Below are positions 25,767 through 34,168 of a DNA stretch of 64,000 nucleotides, in pieces. Source of the DNA: Saprospira grandis str. Lewin (GTDB lineage: Bacteria > Bacteroidota > Bacteroidia > Chitinophagales > Saprospiraceae); assembly GCF_000250635.1 (NCBI RefSeq), contig NC_016940.1, positions 3,596,501-3,660,500 of the forward strand, in the 5' to 3' direction. The position numbers and the translations under genes are program-made. Every line of letters begins with the position of its first letter. Positions within the stretch are counted from its first letter, which is position 1. A model generated the notes under the pieces. That model was not told the DNA's origin. It did no database searches and was given only the letters and a program-made list of their open reading frames with translations.

Positions 25767-26198
25767 ATGCAAAACACAATCAAAATTACAAGCTTGAACT
25801 CAACTGTTTTAGAAATTGAGTTATTAGATATATTGTCTAATATAGATACTCCTGAGAAGTATAAATGGTCTATTTTGTGGCTGGAAGCCATGGCAAAAGA
25901 TGAAGATTTCCCTATGCTGGATTTTGAAAAGAAGGTTAATGAATCTAAAAATGGGCAGTTCACTTCATCGCAAAACCTTATTGAATTAGGAGAAGCATGC
26001 ACACAAATTATAGAGATTTTGCTGATAGCCGATATGGACAGAAATAAATTGAAGAGATACGAAAGTGATTCTGAAATGAAAAAATCATGTCAATATTGTA
26101 TTGAGTTGGTCGATTCATCTTTCTGGGAGATTACATCAAAAGACGAAAACTTCTTGCTTAAATTAAGGGCAAAGTTTGATTTAGTACGGAGCAGCTAG
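25767..26198 (+). CDS. Hypothetical cytoplasmic protein
   Basis: This 143-residue acidic protein has no signal peptide or membrane helix. It is mostly helical, with WSILWLEAMAKDEDFPMLDF and a C-terminal SSFWEITSKDENFLLKLRAK segment. The size, acidity and position in a run of unrelated small genes are reminiscent of immunity proteins of polymorphic toxins, but no family was recognised and no toxin is nearby. It is followed 28 bp later by another small acidic gene. Confidence 0.6.
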   Translation: MQNTIKITSLNSTVLEIELLDILSNIDTPEKYKWSILWLEAMAKDEDFPMLDFEKKVNESKNGQFTSSQNLIELGEACTQIIEILLIADMDRNKLKRYESDSEMKKSCQYCIELVDSSFWEITSKDENFLLKLRAKFDLVRSS

Positions 26199-26226
26199 GC
26201 AAAACGATTAGGAAATTAAATTAAAT

Positions 26227-26658
26227 ATGAAAGATCTAGAACATCCATTATTAGCGCCCTTTGCTACTGATTTTAGCTTAGTGGAGGAGGCTAGAGGAAA
26301 GGGAATAATTGAATATTTCCACTTAGCTCAAATTAAAAATTATCAGGCTACCTCTTATCTAGGAAATATCGCTTGGGATACTTTTGAGACAGCCTACAAC
26401 CTTGAATGGGATATACTAGATGTAGACGATATTACTGCTCGTTTGAAAAAATCGCTTTTGTCTGAACATGAGGAGGTATTTTTACAATTGAGATACGGTA
26501 AGCCTATCTTGAAAATATCCACAAGTTCATTTATAGCACATTGGGATGAGATATTATATCAGTCGCTAGAAGGATTTCCACTGGCTACAGCAGATGGAAC
26601 ACTGTTTTTAGAGTGGTTAAATAATCCTAAATCGATATACTCTAACTTCTTAATCTAA
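26227..26658 (+). CDS. Hypothetical cytoplasmic protein
   Basis: This 143-residue acidic soluble protein has features such as GNIAWDTFETAYNLEWDILDVDD, LQLRYGKPILKISTSSFIAHWDEIL and a C-terminal GTLFLEWL. Not recognised. Size and composition again resemble small immunity-type or adaptor proteins. It lies 28 bp after the previous gene and ends 3 bp before GC-rich element copy 10. Confidence 0.6.
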   Translation: MKDLEHPLLAPFATDFSLVEEARGKGIIEYFHLAQIKNYQATSYLGNIAWDTFETAYNLEWDILDVDDITARLKKSLLSEHEEVFLQLRYGKPILKISTSSFIAHWDEILYQSLEGFPLATADGTLFLEWLNNPKSIYSNFLI

Positions 26659-26660
26659 TA

Positions 26661-26749
26661 TGGGGCCTCCCGCCTTCGGCGGGCGGTTACTCCCTTTGGT
26701 CGTCGAACTGCGGCTTTCAGCCTTGTTGTGGCCAGTCGCTTCGCTCCTT
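26661..26749. repeat. GC-rich modular element, copy 10 (short form)
   Basis: It begins GGGGCCTCCCGCCTTCGGCG three bases after a stop codon, continues GGTTACTCCCTTTGGTCGTC and CTTGTTGTGGCC, and lacks the CTCGGCCC core. It is the same subtype as the IS-interrupted copy 6. Confidence 0.8.
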
Positions 26750-26850
26750 CTAGCTGGGGGAATTTAGTACTTTAGCTTTTTCTTAGGAGGGAGGAGCTAT
26801 AACAGGCTTAATATCATACTCTTGTCTTACAAGTACTCAAAAAAAAACCT

Positions 26851-27291
26851 ATGCAAATTTTTTCAATTTGGTTAAAGTTGCTCTTAATGACTATATTGGT
26901 TTTTGCCTTTATTTTATTTGTGTCATTATTCATGAAGCCATCTTTTTCTCCAATTTATTCTTATTACTTAGGTGAGGAAGTATATGGAGTTGTGGTTTTA
27001 AAGGAGTTAGACAGTTTGCAACTAAGTTTTTCGATAGATAATGATCCATTTATTTATACAAAGAATGATTTAGGAGAGGATTGTCCACCACTTCAGCCAG
27101 GAGATGAAGTTTTAATGTACGTATCTACTGTGAATAAATCGCCTTATGTGCCAATATTGGGCGATTTTATTTATTTGAGAAGGTTTTGGATTAACGTTTT
27201 GGCAACTAGTTTTGCGCCAATGGTTTTATTTACAATATTTCTTTTTAGATCTCTGATATTAAATGCTTTAAATAAAGAAAAGGAGAACTAA
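26851..27291 (+). CDS. Hypothetical membrane protein with two helices
   Basis: This 146-residue protein has an N-terminal helix (LLLMTILVFAFILFVSLFM), a beta-rich extracytoplasmic segment of about 70 residues (YYLGEEVYGVVVLKELDS ... LQPGDEVLMYVST), and a C-terminal helix (FAPMVLFTIFLFRSLIL). The arrangement resembles DUF3592-like proteins, but the sequence match is not clear. GC-rich element copy 11 follows the stop by 30 bp. Confidence 0.62.
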   Translation: MQIFSIWLKLLLMTILVFAFILFVSLFMKPSFSPIYSYYLGEEVYGVVVLKELDSLQLSFSIDNDPFIYTKNDLGEDCPPLQPGDEVLMYVSTVNKSPYVPILGDFIYLRRFWINVLATSFAPMVLFTIFLFRSLILNALNKEKEN

Positions 27292-27320
27292 AAGCCCTCT
27301 ATATTTGACGAATTTTATGA

Positions 27321-27439
27321 TTTTCTGGGGCCTCCCGCCTTCGGCGGGCGCTACGTTCGGCAGCTCGCTGCTCGCTCGGCCCTGCGCAGGCTTCGCCCGC
27401 TGGGTCTGGCCTTCGGCCACCCCTGCACATCGCTAGGCC
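27321..27439. repeat. GC-rich modular element, copy 11
   Basis: It runs from TTTTCTGGGGCCTCCCGCC through CAGCTCGCTGCTCGCTCGGC to CATCGCTAGGCC, downstream of a plus-strand stop. Confidence 0.85.
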
Positions 27440-27450
27440 TGCGGCCCTAC

Positions 27451-27775
27451 GGGCCTGTAGGTTGAAACCTACAGCCAATTAACGAATGCATTTTTGTGTT
27501 CAATGGAGGGTTGAAACCCTCCAGAAATAAACATTTTTCAGTCCGTGCTTTATTCTTCAGCGGTTGGGCAGTTTTGGGCCCATGGGCTGAAGCCCATGGT
27601 TGCTGGGCTATGCAAACTGGCGGGCTAAAGCCCTTGTTTGCTGGAAAATGGAAAAAAATAGCTCCAAGAAAAAAATAACCCTTGTTCAAAGCGGTAGAGG
27701 ATTTTAATCCTCTCCGCACTATAGATGTAGAATGGGGTTGTTGTATGGCTGCTGGTTTCAACCTGCAGCCACAGC
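27451..27775. repeat. Cluster of six GGYT/ARCC hairpins
   Basis: The hairpins are CTGTAGGTT-GA-AACCTACAG (27455-27474), GGAGGGTT-GA-AACCCTCC (about 27506-27523), CCATGGGC-TGAA-GCCCATGG (about 27580), GCGGGCTAAAGCCC (about 27619), GAGGATTTTAATCCTC (about 27695) and GGCTGCTGGTT-TC-AACCTGCAGCC (about 27749). Stems differ while the inner GG/CC-T/A core persists. The first two, with their spacer, recur inverted at 38709-38787. Confidence 0.8.
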
Positions 27776-27815
27776 TAGCAGGCGGCGAAGCCGCCGCAAA
27801 GGAGCGAAGCGACTT

Positions 27816-27936
27816 GGCCTAGGGGCCTGCAAGGGGGCCGCGCAGCGGCAGACCAAGGGCGAAGCCCGCAGGGCCGAGCAGACCTGCGAGCCCTGCAAGG
27901 GCCCGGCCGCCGCAGGCGGCAGGCCCCAAAAAAAAA
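27816..27936. repeat. GC-rich modular element, copy 12
   Basis: It runs from GGCCTAGGGGCCTGCAAGG to GGCCCC plus nine A. The A-tract is also the U-run of the mscS terminator on the minus strand. Confidence 0.85.
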
Positions 27937-27960
27937 GGTCCAAGACAGCAGTCTCGGACC
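27928..27960 (-). terminator. Terminator of mscS
   Basis: The minus-strand hairpin GGTCCGAGAC/GTCTTGGACC (one mismatch, 4-nt loop) is followed by nine T, about 35 bp after the mscS stop. Confidence 0.75.
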
Positions 27961-27994
27961 AGATAGTTAGTGTAGTTAGGAAAGTTGTATGGCC

Positions 27995-28816
27995 TTAATC
28001 ATTTTTGTGGATATGCACATCCATTTGAGGGTAAGGGATATTGAGGCCCTCTTCATTAAAGCGATTGTAGATCTTTTCATTCATATCAAAGGTTACGCCC
28101 CAGTAATCAGAAGATTTGACCCAAAGGCGAACCGTGAAATTGATCGAGCTATCGGCTAGTTCAGCTAGGGCGATAAAGGGGGGAGCGGGCTCTTGGAGGA
28201 TGCGCTTATCTTGGGCGATAATATCGTTGAGGACGGCTCTAGTTTTTTGGGTGCTATCTCCATAGCCTACGCCTACGGTAAGGTCTACGCGGCGGTAAGG
28301 TTCTGTAGAGAAGTTGGTCATAGAGGCATTAGAGAGGCCGCCATTTGGGATGATAATTGTCTGGTTGTCAGGCGTTTTGAGGATCGTATTAAAGATTTGG
28401 ATCTCTTTGACCACACCGGTAAAGCCTTGGGCTTGGATAACGTCTCCGACCTTAAAGGGTTTGATGATGAGGATAATTACCCCACCTGCAAAGTTTTGCA
28501 GGGTACCCGATAGGGCCATACCTACGGCAAGTCCAGCTGCACCGAGGATAGCGATAAAAGAGGTCATTTGGATGCCTAGTACATTAAAGATACTGAGGAC
28601 CAAAAGCACCTTGAGGGTCATATTGGTGAGCGAGACGAGAAAAGGGCGTAGGGAGTCGTCGATTTTTTGTTTCTCTAGCATTTTGGCCAACATCTTGGTG
28701 GCCTTACCAATAATCCAGAAGCCTACAAAGGCGATTACTGCAGCTCCAAAAATCTTTGGGCTATAGGTAATTGCTAGTTCGGTAACTAGTTTGATAATTT
28801 CTTCAATATTCATCAT
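27995..28816 (-). CDS. mscS: Small-conductance mechanosensitive channel, MscS family
   Basis: A 273-residue protein from the ATG at 28816 (an adjacent ATG lies at 28813); an upstream alternative frame adds 28 residues with no family resemblance. It has the three-helix MscS layout. The pore-lining TM3 is ILGAAGLAVGMALSGTLQNFAGG, with the alternating Gly/Ala packing pattern. It is followed by the beta domain (IKPFKVGDVIQAQGFTGVVKEI, PNGGLSNASMTNFS) and a C-terminal domain ending DVHIHKND. The length matches E. coli MscS. It relieves hypo-osmotic stress by opening under membrane tension. It is transcribed divergently from pruA and has its own terminator. Confidence 0.94.
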   Translation of the reverse strand: MMNIEEIIKLVTELAITYSPKIFGAAVIAFVGFWIIGKATKMLAKMLEKQKIDDSLRPFLVSLTNMTLKVLLVLSIFNVLGIQMTSFIAILGAAGLAVGMALSGTLQNFAGGVIILIIKPFKVGDVIQAQGFTGVVKEIQIFNTILKTPDNQTIIIPNGGLSNASMTNFSTEPYRRVDLTVGVGYGDSTQKTRAVLNDIIAQDKRILQEPAPPFIALAELADSSINFTVRLWVKSSDYWGVTFDMNEKIYNRFNEEGLNIPYPQMDVHIHKND

Positions 28817-29062
28817 GGAATTTAAAATTAAGAATAAAAGGGTTAGTAAATGGTGTAATTGGTTGCAAGATAAAATAATAAATTGGAGTAACTTTCCCAA
28901 AAGGCAAAATAGAGAGGGGCATCTTTGCCGTAGGTCACAGAAAAGCTTAAAAAAACTTTTAGACGGGCTTTTTTTGTAAGCCAGAGCTGATTCTCTATTT
29001 TAGCCGCATTGCTTACATGTTGAACAGAGCTTGCTTTGTTCTTATATAAAAACACAGCTAAT

Positions 29063-30691
29063 ATGGCCAATGCTTTTTTCAAGATTCCGACACCTAAGAA
29101 TGAGCCGGTAAAAGCCTATCGCAAGGGCAGTCCGGAGCGGGCATCACTCAAAGCCGAACTGGCGAGATTGAAGGGGCAGGAATTAGAAATTCCTATGATT
29201 ATAGGGGGAAAAGAGGTGCGCACCGGCAATTTGGTGAGCATTCATCCTCCGCATGAGCTTAAACATACATTGGGGCACTACCATAAGGGAGGGGCCAAAG
29301 AGGTAAATATGGCTATTGATGCGGCTTTGGCGGCAAGAAGTAGCTGGGAGAACACGCCCTGGCAAGAGCGGGCGGCGGTATTTCTTCGTGCGGCAGAATT
29401 GTTGGCGGGTCCTTATCGGGATCGGATGAATGCGGCTACGATGTTGGCGCAATCGAAGAATGTTTTTCAGGCAGAGATTGATGCAGCCTGCGAGATGGTA
29501 GACTTTTTCCGTTTTAATGCGGCTTATTTGGAGCAGGTATATAGCGACCAGCCCAATTCGGCTGCGGGGATTTGGAACCGTTTGGAGCATCGTCCTTTAG
29601 AGGGCTTTGTCTTTGCGGTCACGCCCTTTAACTTTACCTCTATTTGTGCCAACTTATGTGCAGCTCCTGCCCAGATGGGGAATGTAGTGGTTTGGAAACC
29701 TTCTGATACACAGATTTACTCGGCCAAAGTGATTATGGACCTCTTTATGGAGGCGGGACTTCCTGCTGGGGTGGTCAATATGGTCTTTGCCGATGGTCCT
29801 GTAGCGGGAGAGGTGTGCTTTAAGCATCCGGAGCTCTCTGGCTTACACTTTACGGGCAGCACCAAGACCTTTCAGTATATGTGGAAGACCATTGGGGAGA
29901 ACATTCATAACTATCGTTCTTATCCTCGTATTGTTGGGGAGACCGGCGGAAAGGATTATGTTTTGGCCTATAAAGATGCCAAAGCCGATCAGGTGGCTAC
30001 GGCCCTTTTGCGTGGTGCCTTTGAGTATCAGGGACAGAAGTGTTCGGCAGCATCGAGAGCGTATATTCCGCAGAGCTTGTGGCCTGCAGTAGAAGAGAAG
30101 CTAGTTGCTGATCTGAAGACTGTAAAAATGGGTACTGTAGAAGATTTCAGTAACTTTGTCAATGCTGTAATTGATGAGCGGGCCTATGATAAAATCACGG
30201 CTTATATTGAGCAAGCCAAAAAAGATGAGGGCGCAGAAATCATTGCTGGGGGCAATCATTCTAAGGAAGAAGGCTACTTTATTGAGCCTACCGTAATTGT
30301 GGTTAAAGATCCTCATTATGTGACCATGAAAGAAGAGCTTTTTGGTCCAGTAATGACTATCTTTGTCTATGAAGATGAGGAATTGGATGCCACTATTGAG
30401 GCCTTGGATACCGCTTCTCCTTATGCTTTGACTGGGGCTATCTTTGCTACAGATCGTTTGGTGATTAACGAATTAATTGAAAAGCTTCGCCACACAGCAG
30501 GTAATTTCTATGTAAATGACAAGCCCACAGGAGCCGTTGTTGGTCAGCAGCCCTTTGGCGGCGGTCGTGCATCGGGAACCAATGACAAGGCGGGTTCTTA
30601 CCTCAACTTGTTGCGTTGGGTTTCTCCACGTACGATTAAAGAGACCTTTGTTTCTCCTACAGACTACCGTTATCCTTTCTTGGAAGAGTAG
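29063..30691 (+). CDS. pruA: L-glutamate gamma-semialdehyde (P5C) dehydrogenase
   Basis: The ATG at 29063 gives 542 residues; an in-frame TTG 27 bp upstream is less likely. The aldehyde dehydrogenase fold is clear: FAVTPFNFTSICANLCAAPA (cofactor region), VVWKPSDTQ, LHFTGSTKTFQ, the general-base Glu in VGETGGKDYVLA, the catalytic Cys in YQGQKCSAASRAYIP, and KEELFGPVMTIFVY. Length and motifs fit the single-domain P5C dehydrogenases (type 1, as in eukaryotes and Bacteroidota), which oxidise glutamate semialdehyde to glutamate with NAD+ in proline catabolism. It is monocistronic, with a strong terminator just downstream. Confidence 0.94.
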   Translation: MANAFFKIPTPKNEPVKAYRKGSPERASLKAELARLKGQELEIPMIIGGKEVRTGNLVSIHPPHELKHTLGHYHKGGAKEVNMAIDAALAARSSWENTPWQERAAVFLRAAELLAGPYRDRMNAATMLAQSKNVFQAEIDAACEMVDFFRFNAAYLEQVYSDQPNSAAGIWNRLEHRPLEGFVFAVTPFNFTSICANLCAAPAQMGNVVVWKPSDTQIYSAKVIMDLFMEAGLPAGVVNMVFADGPVAGEVCFKHPELSGLHFTGSTKTFQYMWKTIGENIHNYRSYPRIVGETGGKDYVLAYKDAKADQVATALLRGAFEYQGQKCSAASRAYIPQSLWPAVEEKLVADLKTVKMGTVEDFSNFVNAVIDERAYDKITAYIEQAKKDEGAEIIAGGNHSKEEGYFIEPTVIVVKDPHYVTMKEELFGPVMTIFVYEDEELDATIEALDTASPYALTGAIFATDRLVINELIEKLRHTAGNFYVNDKPTGAVVGQQPFGGGRASGTNDKAGSYLNLLRWVSPRTIKETFVSPTDYRYPFLEE

Positions 30692-30717
30692 GCTAAAGGC
30701 TTAGCCAAATAAATTAT

Positions 30718-30751
30718 GGCCCACTACAACGCTTTGTAGTGGGCCTTTTTT
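30718..30751 (+). terminator. Strong rho-independent terminator of pruA
   Basis: The perfect 12-bp stem GGCCCACTACAA/TTGTAGTGGGCC has a 4-nt loop and is followed by six T, 26 bp after the pruA stop. Confidence 0.95.
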
Positions 30752-30839
30752 GTACGCAGACTGCTAAATTATAACTCTTGTTTTAGCTGATTTCATATAT
30801 TAATAAGCTATACCTCAGTCTAAATTAAAATAGCTTCTG

Positions 30840-30847
30840 TATATTTG
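30840..30847 (+). promoter_or_regulatory. Possible -7 box for the DHFR-family gene
   Basis: TATATTTG fits the Bacteroidota TAnnTTTG element, 46 bp before the start codon. No clear TTTG is seen 19-20 bp upstream, so support is partial. Confidence 0.35.
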
Positions 30848-30892
30848 TTTCGCAAAATTTAACAGTAGCGAAAAAAAAGACAAATTAGCCTA

Positions 30893-31423
30893 ATGAAAAT
30901 CAAACTTTATATTGCTCAATCATTGGATGGTTATATTGCTGGCCCTAATGGGGAGTTAGACTGGTTGGAGGAGCTGCCTAACCCCAAGGGAGAAGATTTT
31001 GGCTATACGGACTTTTACGACAGCATTGACCTTTTATTGATGGGCCAAAACACCTATGCGGCTATTTGTTCGTTTGGGATAGACTGGCCTTATCAGGGGA
31101 AGCCAACCTTTGTATTTAGTCGGGCCGAGGAACTTTCTTCTGCTCAGCCAGACTGTCGACATTTAAATACCCTAGATGCTCCCACTATAGCTAGTTTGAA
31201 GCAGCTTAGTAAAAAGGGTATTTGGTTAGTGGGGGGCGGCGCCTTGATTCGAGAGTTTTTGCGTTTAGGCGCTATTGATGAAATGATCATTTCTATTATT
31301 CCTCGTTTGTTGGGGGAGGGGATTCCTTTATTTCCGGCTACTTATCCGGCTATGGACTGGCAGTTGGAGAAAACAGAAACTTTTGCCAATGGAATAGTCA
31401 ACTTACACTACACTAAAGTGTAA
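30893..31423 (+). CDS. Dihydrofolate reductase/RibD C-terminal-fold reductase
   Basis: This 176-residue protein has the RibD_C/DHFR-like pattern: an N-terminal strand with LYIAQSLDGYIAGPNGELDW, then LLLMGQNTYAAI, PTFVFSR, the nucleotide-binding IWLVGGGALIREFL, and IDEMIISIIPRLLGEGIPLF. Such stand-alone proteins (YwjB/YyaP type) are NADPH-dependent reductases of mostly unknown substrate. They are distinct from FolA and lack the deaminase domain of RibD. It appears to be a single-gene unit with a 5' leader of about 140 bp after the pruA terminator. Confidence 0.88.
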   Translation: MKIKLYIAQSLDGYIAGPNGELDWLEELPNPKGEDFGYTDFYDSIDLLLMGQNTYAAICSFGIDWPYQGKPTFVFSRAEELSSAQPDCRHLNTLDAPTIASLKQLSKKGIWLVGGGALIREFLRLGAIDEMIISIIPRLLGEGIPLFPATYPAMDWQLEKTETFANGIVNLHYTKV

Positions 31424-31501
31424 TTGATCACAGAAATATAGGCGCTATGGGGCCTATTTTTAATAAACAACTAATTTTTACTATTTAACTTAACTTTGAG
31501 T

Positions 31502-32926
31502 ATGAAACAGCTTTTACCTCTGCTGCTTTTTTGCAGCCTGAGTTTTGGTTTATGGGCCAACAACCTACAGATTAGCAATGTGACCTTGACTAATGACTCC
31601 ACTTTGACCTTCAGCATTAGCTGGGAGAATAGCTGGCGCTTGGATGGAACGCCTCCTTATAACCATGATGCCGTTTGGCTTTTTGTAAAGAAGCGAGACT
31701 GTGCTTCTAGTCAGTGGAGTCATGCCGATTTGAGTGCCACTGTAGGAGATCATAGTACTGGCAGTCCCTTAGAGGCCTATGTAGATGGCAAGGACAGCAG
31801 TTCGGTGGCCAAAGGAATTTTTGTTCGTCGCAAAACCGATGGCGTAGGCAACATTAGTAGTGTAAGTGTTTCTTTGCGCATGGTGGGCTTGGTTCCGGGG
31901 CAGTTTGATTTCCGTGTATTTGGTATTGAGATGGTCAATATTCCGGAGGGGGCCTTTTACCTAGGAGATGGGGGGAGTTCTGGTTCTTCTTTTAGAGAGG
32001 GAGCAGCGACAACACCTTATCAAGTGACATCTGAGGGGGCTATTGCTTATGGGAACACTGCGGGGAAGTTGTATGCTGCATCTAGAGCTTTAACTGCGAC
32101 TATTGCGGCAGATTTTCCTAAAGGATTTGCAGAGGTATACTGCATGAAGTATGAGATTTCTCAGGGGCAGTATGTCGATTTTGTGAACTCTTTGCAGTCG
32201 GATCAAGGGAATACACGTCGAATTACAGGGACGGTAGCTAGCCGCAATAATATCACTGGTAACTGGCCCGTAATACAGGCGAATACCCCTCATAGAGCAA
32301 TGGCTAATTTGGGTTGGGCAGATTTGTTGGCTTATTTGGATTGGGCGGCTTTGCGTCCCATGACTGAATTTGAGTATGAAAAAATTTGCCGTGGTCCTGT
32401 TACTCCTGTTGCTGGAGAATATGCTTGGGGAACGGCATTAGTTACCGATGCTAATACCTTAGTTACTGATGGAACGGCAACAGAAACAGCCTCTAATGCG
32501 GTAACTCCAGGGGCTGGCCTTTGTAATTATAATAATAACACGGTTCTAGGTCCTATGCGTTGTGGTTATGCCGCCAAGCCAGGTACTAGTCGTCAGCAGG
32601 CGGGAGCTACTTATTATGGCGTAATGGATATGTCGGGTAATGTTTGTGAGCAGGTAGTACACTCATATAGTGATGGAAAAGACTATAAGGGAGAGCCTGG
32701 TGATGGAGAAATTTCTACTACTCCTAATGCAGGACATGCCAATCAGGCCTCTTGGCCTCGTCCAGAGGCAGCTATATCTACAAGTTCGGCTCCTGGTCGA
32801 ATGCTTCGCGGAGGTAGTTATTATATGACTCTTGTTTACTTGCGTGTTTCTGAGCGTTATTATGGAACTACTTATGCTGATGATGGTACTCGTGCAAATT
32901 ATGTTGGAGGCCGTGGCGTCCGTTAA
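31502..32926 (+). CDS. Secreted SUMF1/FGE-like domain protein
   Basis: The ATG at 31502 (474 residues) follows an in-frame TTG used only by the longest frame. The signal peptide is MKQLLPLLLFCSLSFGLWA. The next 130 residues form a beta-rich module (ISNVTLTNDSTLTFSISWEN) and the rest is a SUMF1 domain (MVNIPEGAFYLGDGG, MKYEISQGQYVDFVNSL, LRPMTEFEYEKICRG, GVMDMSGNVCEQVVHS, MLRGGSY, GGRGVR). True formylglycine-generating enzymes have a redox-active Cys pair near the end; that is not seen here, where the terminus reads YVGGRGVR. It is therefore more likely a non-enzymatic or ligand-binding SUMF1 fold. The downstream T9SS gene starts 14 bp later. Confidence 0.85.
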   Translation: MKQLLPLLLFCSLSFGLWANNLQISNVTLTNDSTLTFSISWENSWRLDGTPPYNHDAVWLFVKKRDCASSQWSHADLSATVGDHSTGSPLEAYVDGKDSSSVAKGIFVRRKTDGVGNISSVSVSLRMVGLVPGQFDFRVFGIEMVNIPEGAFYLGDGGSSGSSFREGAATTPYQVTSEGAIAYGNTAGKLYAASRALTATIAADFPKGFAEVYCMKYEISQGQYVDFVNSLQSDQGNTRRITGTVASRNNITGNWPVIQANTPHRAMANLGWADLLAYLDWAALRPMTEFEYEKICRGPVTPVAGEYAWGTALVTDANTLVTDGTATETASNAVTPGAGLCNYNNNTVLGPMRCGYAAKPGTSRQQAGATYYGVMDMSGNVCEQVVHSYSDGKDYKGEPGDGEISTTPNAGHANQASWPRPEAAISTSSAPGRMLRGGSYYMTLVYLRVSERYYGTTYADDGTRANYVGGRGVR

Positions 32927-32940
32927 AAAACTTATTCCTT

Positions 32941-33915
32941 ATGCGATATATTTATCTCTTTTTATGTTGCTTCCCTTTTGTGCTTTATGGGCAATTTGTT
33001 GGGGGCAGCGGTTCTGGGGTAGACAGTTCGGGAATAGGTGGATTTGCTTGTAGTAGTTTTACGAGTTCATCGGTAAATGGAGGTTCTGGGCATGCGCAGG
33101 CAATGCTGGCTGCGGCAATCAACTGTATTCAGTTTACAGGAGATAGTCTTTCTGGCCAATCCAATGCCTTTATGCCTGCTGCGGTCAACTGTTTACAATT
33201 TTCTGGTGAACGAGCTTCTGGAGCGCAGTATGCTTATTTGGACGATAGTTTATCTTGTCCTCAGTTTTTGGCCTCGGCCGCTGGGGGAAGTGGAACTTAC
33301 AGTCGTTCTTATGCTGATGACCAAGGAGCTTGTGCGGTGATTACCTTACCTATTGAGGGATCTCCGCTTTATGCCGAGAAGGAGGGCCGAAAGGGCCGTT
33401 TGCATTGGCAAACCTTTGCCGAAATTGGTTGTGAGGGTTTTGAAATTCAGAAGAGCCGAGATGGCTTGAATTGGGAAGCTTTAGGCTGGGTAGCTGGACA
33501 AGGCTACAGCCAACAAACGACTTCCTATGAATTTTGGGACGAGCAATTGCAGCCCGGCATTCAATACTACCGCTACAAGCAAGAAGATTTTGATGGCAGC
33601 TTCTACTATTCTAACTTAGTCGCTATAGACTATCAGGAAGGTGCATTGAATCCGAATGTGTTTACGCTTTATCCCAATCCTAGTCGAACTGGATCTCAGA
33701 TCAATATTGATGGCTGGCTGAATGAAGACTTAGCTATTGAATTGACTGCCGTAAATGTACTGGGCCAAAAAATCTGGTCCGAAAAGGTACCCTTTGCCCA
33801 AGGGCGATACACTTATAATTTACCCGCTGTTTTTGAGGCTGGAAATTATTGGTTGGTCCTTTCTGTCCCCGAAAAGGGTTTCCGAAAGGTGTTGCCCTTT
33901 GTGGTGATTCGATAA
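32941..33915 (+). CDS. Secreted protein with T9SS type A sorting domain
   Basis: This 324-residue protein has a signal peptide (MRYIYLFLCCFPFVLYGQ). Residues about 20-110 hold four imperfect repeats of about 25 residues, each with a C-x2-F or C-x-Q-F motif (GGFACSSFTSSSVNGGSG, AAINCIQFTGDSLSGQS, AAVNCLQFSGERASGAQ, DSLSCPQFLASAAGGSG). A middle fibronectin-like domain (LHWQTFAEIGCEGFEIQKSR ... QPGIQYYRYKQED) precedes the type A sorting domain (FTLYPNPSRTGSQINIDGW ... VLPFVVIR). The product should be exported through T9SS and attached or released at the surface. It is co-transcribed with the SUMF1 gene and ends at a strong terminator. Confidence 0.88.
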   Translation: MRYIYLFLCCFPFVLYGQFVGGSGSGVDSSGIGGFACSSFTSSSVNGGSGHAQAMLAAAINCIQFTGDSLSGQSNAFMPAAVNCLQFSGERASGAQYAYLDDSLSCPQFLASAAGGSGTYSRSYADDQGACAVITLPIEGSPLYAEKEGRKGRLHWQTFAEIGCEGFEIQKSRDGLNWEALGWVAGQGYSQQTTSYEFWDEQLQPGIQYYRYKQEDFDGSFYYSNLVAIDYQEGALNPNVFTLYPNPSRTGSQINIDGWLNEDLAIELTAVNVLGQKIWSEKVPFAQGRYTYNLPAVFEAGNYWLVLSVPEKGFRKVLPFVVIR

Positions 33916-33924
33916 TATGTAAAA

Positions 33925-33949
33925 GGCGCCCAATTGGGCGCCTTTTTTT
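33925..33949 (+). terminator. Terminator after the SUMF1/T9SS operon
   Basis: The perfect palindrome GGCGCCCAATTGGGCGCC is followed by seven T and preceded by four A, 9 bp after the stop. Confidence 0.93.
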
Positions 33950-33975
33950 GTACGTTGGTCCTTTTCTGCCTCTAG

Positions 33976-34120
33976 CAGGCCCGAAGGGCCGCAGGCTGAG
34001 GGGCTGGAGCAGGGCCGCCGCAGGCGGCAGACCAAAGCCCGCAGGGCTGCAGGGCCGAGCAGACTTGCGAGCTGCGCAATGGCCCGACCCGCCCAGAGGG
34101 CGGGGCAGCCCCCAAAAAAA
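33976..34120. repeat. GC-rich modular element, copy 13
   Basis: Variant with CAGGCCCGAAGGGCCGCAGG at the left, shared with copy 3, and GGGCCGAGCAGACTTGCGAG. It ends CAGCCCCC plus seven A. Confidence 0.85.
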
Positions 34121-34142
34121 GGGACCCCAAAACTGGCGTCCC
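34114..34142 (-). terminator. Terminator of the acyl-CoA dehydrogenase gene
   Basis: The minus-strand hairpin with GGGAC/GTCCC outer stem is followed by seven T, 26 bp after the stop at 34169. The T-tract runs straight into repeat copy 13. Confidence 0.6.
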
Positions 34143-34168
34143 TTATCTTAAGTTATTGGCTAATCGAT

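Noticed and set aside
31502-32926. Formylglycine-generating enzyme for sulfatase maturation
   Set aside because: The C-terminal catalytic cysteine context is absent and no sulfatase gene is in the window.
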